In this document: positions 5,903 through 9,533 of the stretch, piece after piece
How positions within the stretch are numbered: the first letter of the stretch is position 1
Layout: every line of letters begins with the position of its first letter
Source of the DNA: Candidatus Nitrosopumilus sp.
GTDB taxonomy: Archaea > Thermoproteota > Nitrososphaeria > Nitrososphaerales > Nitrosopumilaceae
NCBI GenBank assembly: GCA_029941825.1
Contig: JAPYTM010000028.1
Coordinates: 1-9,533 of the forward strand
DNA length: 9,533 bases
Direction: 5' to 3'
Made by a program: the position numbers and the translations under genes
Notes under the pieces: model-generated
The model's database searches: none
The model's input: only the letters and a program-made list of their open reading frames with translations
What the model was told of the DNA's origin: nothing

Positions 5903-6746
5903 GTACTTCGGCCTTCTTGTTACTGATTTTTGAAATAATTATACTCCCTTCTAATGTTGAAAATACTTTTTTCATAGCTGTTTCATTTTCTTCTTTTGTT
6001 ATTACTGCAATAGCTGGACCGTTTCCAGAAACTGATGCGCCAAGTGCACCCTTTTCAATTAAAGTTGTAATGATTTTAGAATCTGAATTTAGAATCGATG
6101 CAGTTGCCAATCCATTAATTGTCATTGCTTCCCAATAAATTCCATCTTTTGCCAATCCCCATGCAATTTTAAATATTGATGAAAGTACTTTTAGATTTTT
6201 TAAATTTCCTCTTTTTCTATTTTTTGGGATAAAAATTACTGCAATTAAATTAGTTGGAGCTTTTTGAAAATGAACTCGTTTTTTCTTTGCATTATCTGTA
6301 ACATTAAATCCTCCATAGTAACATGAACATGCATCATCATATGCACCTGTAATGCTTACTTTTGATTCAATTGATGCTTCAACCCCTGCCAGTAAAATTT
6401 GTTGATCTGTAAATTTCGGTTTGAAAATCTTTGCACATGCTAATACTATTGCAGTTGAAATTGCGCTAGAGCTTTTGAGTCCATATCCTGTTGGAATTTC
6501 AGAATCCAGTGTAATTGTAATTTTATTTTTATCTAAATCTTTTTTTGAAATCACTTTCTCTACTGTTTTGTTGATTAATCGTGAACTAAGACTCTTATTT
6601 TTAGATTGTATTGTGATTCCTTTACCTGGACTAGATTCAACTGTTGCTTCAACTTTTAGTGTTATTCCTAAAGTTGCACCTTTTTGATTGGCAATTGCAT
6701 TTACTATGGAAATTGCCCCATGGACTGTAGCCTTTGCTTTTGCCAT
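5892..6746 (-). CDS. Archaeal (GHMP-family) shikimate kinase
   Basis: This kinase phosphorylates shikimate on O3 with ATP. It belongs to the GHMP fold (homoserine/galacto/mevalonate kinase relatives), not to the P-loop AroK family of bacteria. With the ATG at 6746 the protein has 284 residues. The GHMP ATP-binding motif is IPTGYGLKSSSA (84-95), preceded by the N-terminal HGAISIVNA segment. GAYDDAC (134-140) is typical of archaeal shikimate kinase, and the third GHMP motif is GASVSGNGPA (236-245). A TTG at 6749 is also in frame, but GGAGGA at 6752-6757 sits 5-6 nt from the ATG and only 2-3 nt from the TTG, so ATG is preferred. TGATG joins the aroE stop to this start with one shared base. It overlaps aroA by 11 nt. 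Position between aroE and aroA supports the shikimate substrate. Confidence 0.94.
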   Translation of the reverse strand: MAKAKATVHGAISIVNAIANQKGATLGITLKVEATVESSPGKGITIQSKNKSLSSRLINKTVEKVISKKDLDKNKITITLDSEIPTGYGLKSSSAISTAIVLACAKIFKPKFTDQQILLAGVEASIESKVSITGAYDDACSCYYGGFNVTDNAKKKRVHFQKAPTNLIAVIFIPKNRKRGNLKNLKVLSSIFKIAWGLAKDGIYWEAMTINGLATASILNSDSKIITTLIEKGALGASVSGNGPAIAVITKEENETAMKKVFSTLEGSIIISKISNKKAEVHEL

Positions 6747-7567
6747 CAAAATCCTCCTAACAATGCTTTTTTCATGGCATTATAAGGTGCTTCCATATCG
6801 TGCCAAATTTTAAAAGCTCTTGCTGCTTGACCTAAAAGCATCTCATAACCAAAAATAACAATCGCATCGTTGTCTTTTGCTTTTTTAATAAAATCTGTAT
6901 TCATTGGCATGTATACGATATCATACACAATTGTTTTTTCATTAATTCCATCTAATGAAATCGGACTTGGCTCATTTTTTAGTCCTATTGATGTGGCATT
7001 AACAATAATGTCGTAATCTTTTGCAGAGTCTTTTACATCTTCAATTTTAATTGCATTTGAATTTAATCCAATTTTTTTTGAAAACTCTGAAAGACTTTTG
7101 GCGTTTTCTAAAGTTCTATTTGCTATGGATATACCGTTTGCTTTTTCTTTTGCAAATCCTGCAACTATTGCTCTTGCAGCTCCACCAGCTCCTACAAGAA
7201 GAATTTTTTTATTTGTAATGTTTAATCCTTTTTTCTTAAAAGGTTCTAAAAAACCATCCATATCTGTATTGTATCCTTTGAAAATTCCTTCTTTGTTTGA
7301 TACAGTGTTTACTGCACCAATTACACTACATGATTCATCCATTTTATCAAGATACTTCATCATCTCAATTTTATGTGGAATTGTAACGTTGAACCCATCT
7401 ATTTTAATTTTTTTTAATCCTTCTAATCCCTCTGCTAATTCTCCTTTAGGAATTCTAAAAGCAATGTATGAACAATCTAAATTTAATTCTCTAAATGCTG
7501 CACTATGAATATTTGGAGATAATGAATGATCAATCGGATCCCCAATTACTGCAAATGATTTACTCAT
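6746..7567 (-). CDS. aroE: Shikimate dehydrogenase
   Basis: This enzyme reduces 3-dehydroshikimate to shikimate with NADPH. The 273 residues show the full AroE pattern. The N-terminal shikimate-binding half has SLSP (15-18), NVTIPHK with catalytic K66, GAVNT with N87, and NTD with D102. The NADP-binding half has GAGGAA (126-131) and NRT (150-152), where Arg contacts the adenosine 2'-phosphate. Q247 in GQAARAF binds shikimate. The ATG at 7567 follows the only moderate gap within the first half of the cluster (50 nt after aroD), which contains a TATA-like element. The stop TGA shares one base with the ATG of the shikimate kinase gene. The last codons also hold that gene's ribosome binding site. 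Confidence 0.97.
   Translation of the reverse strand: MSKSFAVIGDPIDHSLSPNIHSAAFRELNLDCSYIAFRIPKGELAEGLEGLKKIKIDGFNVTIPHKIEMMKYLDKMDESCSVIGAVNTVSNKEGIFKGYNTDMDGFLEPFKKKGLNITNKKILLVGAGGAARAIVAGFAKEKANGISIANRTLENAKSLSEFSKKIGLNSNAIKIEDVKDSAKDYDIIVNATSIGLKNEPSPISLDGINEKTIVYDIVYMPMNTDFIKKAKDNDAIVIFGYEMLLGQAARAFKIWHDMEAPYNAMKKALLGGF
6752..6757 (-). promoter_or_regulatory. Strong Shine-Dalgarno site of the shikimate kinase gene
   Basis: The minus strand reads GGAGGA, complementary to the CCTCC end typical of archaeal 16S rRNA, 5-6 nt before ATG 6746. It lies inside the aroE 3' coding end. It decides the kinase start in favour of ATG 6746 over TTG 6749. No other start in the cluster has a match this good. 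Confidence 0.75.
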
Positions 7568-7592
7568 CTTCTTTTTCTGAGTAAGATGATTG

Positions 7593-7599
7593 ATTTAAA
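7593..7599 (-). promoter_or_regulatory. Possible internal promoter upstream of aroE
   Basis: In the 50-nt gap between aroD and aroE the minus strand reads TTTAAAT, preceded by purine-rich GAGAG as a potential BRE. Its centre is about 29 nt from the aroE ATG, so a transcript would have almost no leader. It may give extra transcription of aroE, the kinase gene and aroA, independent of the promoter beyond the right edge. Weak evidence in AT-rich DNA. Confidence 0.28.
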
Positions 7600-7617
7600 C
7601 TCTCAACTGAAATTTAT

Positions 7618-8289
7618 TTATTTTTTTAAATTTATAATTTTTTTAACTTCATCAACACTAAACTGACCTGGGGCAATTGCTTTTCCTAATGAAACGTATG
7701 TGTATGGGCTACCTAAATACAGGCATAAAATCCTTGAAATTCTACCAAAATCACCCATTGTAAATGCTATTAGATTGTTTTTTCCTTTTTTACTATACAA
7801 TTCAAGCATTCTAGTAGAGTCATCAGTTGATTTTGCAGTACAAACAATTTTCACATTAGATGAAAATTTACTCATTTGATTTAATTTCTTTTTTAGTTCT
7901 GTGGAATTTGGTGTTTTTTTAAAGTCATGCCATGACACAAGTAAGTTTGTCTTTGTTGATTTTAGATATTTTACTAGTGATGAACTTTTCTTTAGTGTGT
8001 TAAATTCAATATCAAGTAAAAATGGATTGTATTCTGCAATTAATTTTATAATTGCAATTCTTTCTTTTTCATTTCCTAAAAATTTACCTCCTTCTGTCTT
8101 TGGTCTTAAAGTACATACGATCTTGTTTAGATCTTTTTTAATTATTTCTATTGCATTTGGAATTTGCTCTATTTTTAAAAAATCAAACCTCACTTCAACA
8201 TAATCTGATTTTTTTAATGCGATTTTTAATACTTGTTTTAGTTTTTGTGGTGTTTTTTCTGCAATAGATACACAAGTTTTGTATTTCAT
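7618..8289 (-). CDS. aroD: Type I 3-dehydroquinate dehydratase
   Basis: This enzyme dehydrates 3-dehydroquinate to 3-dehydroshikimate through a Schiff-base lysine. The 223 residues are the compact archaeal type I size (TIM barrel). EVRFD (32-36) and R62 form the substrate pocket. H121 in SWHDF is the catalytic base (E. coli H143 equivalent), and K147 in VKIVCTAK is the Schiff-base lysine (E. coli K170 equivalent). GDFGRISRI (179-187) and the C-terminal APGQ (Q209) complete the site. The ATG at 8289 overlaps the aroB' stop as ATGA. It is Lys-rich, as expected for an AT-rich genome. A 50-nt gap separates it from aroE. Confidence 0.96.
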   Translation of the reverse strand: MKYKTCVSIAEKTPQKLKQVLKIALKKSDYVEVRFDFLKIEQIPNAIEIIKKDLNKIVCTLRPKTEGGKFLGNEKERIAIIKLIAEYNPFLLDIEFNTLKKSSSLVKYLKSTKTNLLVSWHDFKKTPNSTELKKKLNQMSKFSSNVKIVCTAKSTDDSTRMLELYSKKGKNNLIAFTMGDFGRISRILCLYLGSPYTYVSLGKAIAPGQFSVDEVKKIINLKK

Positions 8290-9347
8290 TTTTCTAGTAT
8301 GTATTCGTCTGAAACTTCCATTCCAAAATGTCTACCTGTTGCAGGTTTTGCATGAACCATTACAACATCTCCTTTCTTTAGGTGTGTAACTGATACTAGT
8401 TGCCCATTTGCTTTTACAAATCTGATTGTTTCTGCATCTTGTGCAATAATTCCTCCTATTTCACCTCCAGTTGATGCTTTAATCATTAACATTGGTCTTC
8501 GTTCAATTTTTGATCTTCCCACAGTAACCCTTCTTGCTTTACCTTTAGAATTAATAATTAAAACTTCAGAACCTGTTTCCACTTCTGAGAGATAGTTTGT
8601 AGTGCCATCTGGTGATAATGTATAGCAATGAACTGCACCTGCATTAACTCTAAATGGCCTTGGTGATGTAAATGATGATCCTACTGATTCATTATGAACT
8701 AAAAACAAAAAGTTTGATCTATTTCCAATCAACATACCTTCTCCTTTGTGAAGCATTGATGCAGTATCAACACAAACTCGTTCACCATCACCCACTTCTT
8801 TAATTTCAATAATTTTTGCAGGTTTCATATCAAAACTTTTTGTTCCTAGGTATACCATTGCCTCTTTTACTTCGTTAATTGTTGATGCATTGAAAATTAC
8901 TCCATCAACCCCAACATCTAAAATTGAAAACATTTTTCTTACTTCTTCCGGTGTTTTTGCAATTGCAAAGATTTTGGTATGGATTTTGTGAAGTTTTGCT
9001 ATAATATTTTCTAGTGGGATTATTTTCCAATCTTTTACCTCAATTATCACAAAATCTAATCCTTTTTTTGCAGCAGAAAGAATATTTTCAATATCTGAAT
9101 TTGATAATACTTGAAATTTTCTTCCTACTTTGACACCTTTTAGTTTTGTTGTATTTTCTTTTTCAAGTACTACATATTTTGCAGCACTAGATGGAAACAC
9201 TGGTTGTAATTTTGTTTTAATTTTCCCTAATTTTTTAGGATCAACGTATACCATTTTAATCCCCTCATCTTCTAATTGAGGGATAAATTTGGCTAATTGT
9301 GCTTGAGATACTTTGGGTGAAATAATTAATTCTCTAGTTTTATTCAA
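8286..9347 (-). CDS. aroB': 3-dehydroquinate synthase II (archaeal AroB')
   Basis: This enzyme converts 2-amino-3,7-dideoxy-D-threo-hept-6-ulosonate (ADTH) into 3-dehydroquinate by NAD+-dependent oxidative deamination and cyclisation. It is the archaeal replacement for bacterial AroB (MJ1249 type). The 353 residues contain the family hallmarks GDGERVCVDT (186-195), GEGMLIGNRSNFLFLVHNES (202-221), the RPFRVNAGAVHCYTLSPDG segment (230-248) and YLSEVETGSEVLI (252-264). The N-terminal part runs through VYVDPKKLG and VGRKFQVLSN. The start is TTG at 9347, which overlaps the ADTH synthase stop by 8 nt. The conserved RELIISPKV begins five residues in, and the next in-frame ATG is residue 32, so a non-ATG start is the reasonable choice. 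Identification is secure. Confidence 0.96.
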   Translation of the reverse strand: MNKTRELIISPKVSQAQLAKFIPQLEDEGIKMVYVDPKKLGKIKTKLQPVFPSSAAKYVVLEKENTTKLKGVKVGRKFQVLSNSDIENILSAAKKGLDFVIIEVKDWKIIPLENIIAKLHKIHTKIFAIAKTPEEVRKMFSILDVGVDGVIFNASTINEVKEAMVYLGTKSFDMKPAKIIEIKEVGDGERVCVDTASMLHKGEGMLIGNRSNFLFLVHNESVGSSFTSPRPFRVNAGAVHCYTLSPDGTTNYLSEVETGSEVLIINSKGKARRVTVGRSKIERRPMLMIKASTGGEIGGIIAQDAETIRFVKANGQLVSVTHLKKGDVVMVHAKPATGRHFGMEVSDEYILEK

Positions 9348-9533
9348 TTCTTTTCATTGCTTCCTTTGCTGTACCTTTTCTGAAAATAATTTCAGCTAGT
9401 GCTGATACCATTTTTTCAGGTGTTTTATGTGCAAAGATGTTTCTACCATATGTTACACCTTTAGCTCCTGCAGTAATTGCATCTTCAGTCATTTGAAGAA
9501 TATCTAAATCTGTTTTTGCTTTAGGTCCACCTG
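9340..9533 (-). CDS. aroA': ADTH synthase AroA' (class I aldolase family; C-terminal end, cut by window edge)
   Basis: Only the last 63 codons are in the window, ending with TAA at 9342-9340; the 5' end lies beyond the right edge. The fragment begins GGPKAKTD and continues DAITAGAKGVTYGRNIF, the phosphate-binding end of DhnA-type class I aldolases (fructose-bisphosphate aldolase/ADTH synthase). From context it should be 2-amino-3,7-dideoxy-D-threo-hept-6-ulosonate synthase, which makes the precursor used by AroB' from aspartate semialdehyde and a deoxy-ketohexose phosphate. A plain fructose-bisphosphate aldolase cannot be excluded from this fragment alone. The Schiff-base lysine is outside the window. 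It overlaps aroB' by 8 nt and appears to be the upstream gene of the cluster. Confidence 0.86.
   Translation of the reverse strand, partial: GGPKAKTDLDILQMTEDAITAGAKGVTYGRNIFAHKTPEKMVSALAEIIFRKGTAKEAMKRIE

Noticed and set aside
7562..7586. Overlapping short inverted repeats at the aroE start (ACTCA/TGAGT and CATCTT/AAGATG)
   Set aside because: Stems of 5-6 bp with long loops in AT-rich DNA; no stronger than chance.
1..9533. CRISPR arrays, insertion sequences, att sites or other mobile elements
   Set aside because: No spaced direct repeats, transposase or integrase genes, or terminal inverted repeats were seen; the window is core biosynthesis.

Overview
The window is AT-rich and looks like a mesophilic ammonia-oxidising archaeon (Thaumarchaeota/Nitrososphaerota, probably Nitrosopumilus-like). 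This rests on gene content and recognised protein families, not on a database search. The archaeal markers are 3-dehydroquinate synthase II, the tail of an ADTH-synthase-type aldolase, and a GHMP-type shikimate kinase. Together they replace the bacterial AroF/G/H, AroB and AroK.

Left edge (1-590, + strand): the C-terminal third of the thiamine-pyrimidine synthase ThiC. It runs tail-to-tail into everything else, overlapping the last gene of the opposing cluster by 18 bp.

The rest (573-9533) is one minus-strand aromatic amino acid cluster. Read in transcription order (right to left) it is: partial ADTH synthase (aroA'), DHQ synthase II (aroB'), dehydroquinase (aroD), shikimate dehydrogenase (aroE), archaeal shikimate kinase, EPSP synthase (aroA), a 330-bp gap, chorismate synthase (aroC), a chorismate mutase-aminotransferase fusion, prephenate/arogenate dehydrogenase (tyrA) and a Nudix hydrolase. 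Gene order matches the order of the reactions from the first committed step to the tyrosine branch. Most junctions overlap or are nearly zero (8, 4, 11, 4 and 1 nt overlaps; gaps of 1 and 5 nt). The exceptions are a 50-nt gap before aroE, which holds a possible internal promoter, and the 330-nt gap before aroC. No prephenate dehydratase is present, so the phenylalanine branch must lie elsewhere.

The 330-bp gap is the most unusual part. It holds an apparent aroC promoter, an 80-bp stretch with only 5 G/C, and then an 86-nt island of 50% G+C. That island folds on paper into a three-way junction (10-bp closing stem, GAAA-capped hairpin, 10-bp hairpin) and is followed by a T8 run. Five G.U pairs, which would be C.A mismatches on the other strand, place the RNA on the + strand, opposite to the aro genes. 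I read it as a candidate independent non-coding RNA; I do not recognise its family.
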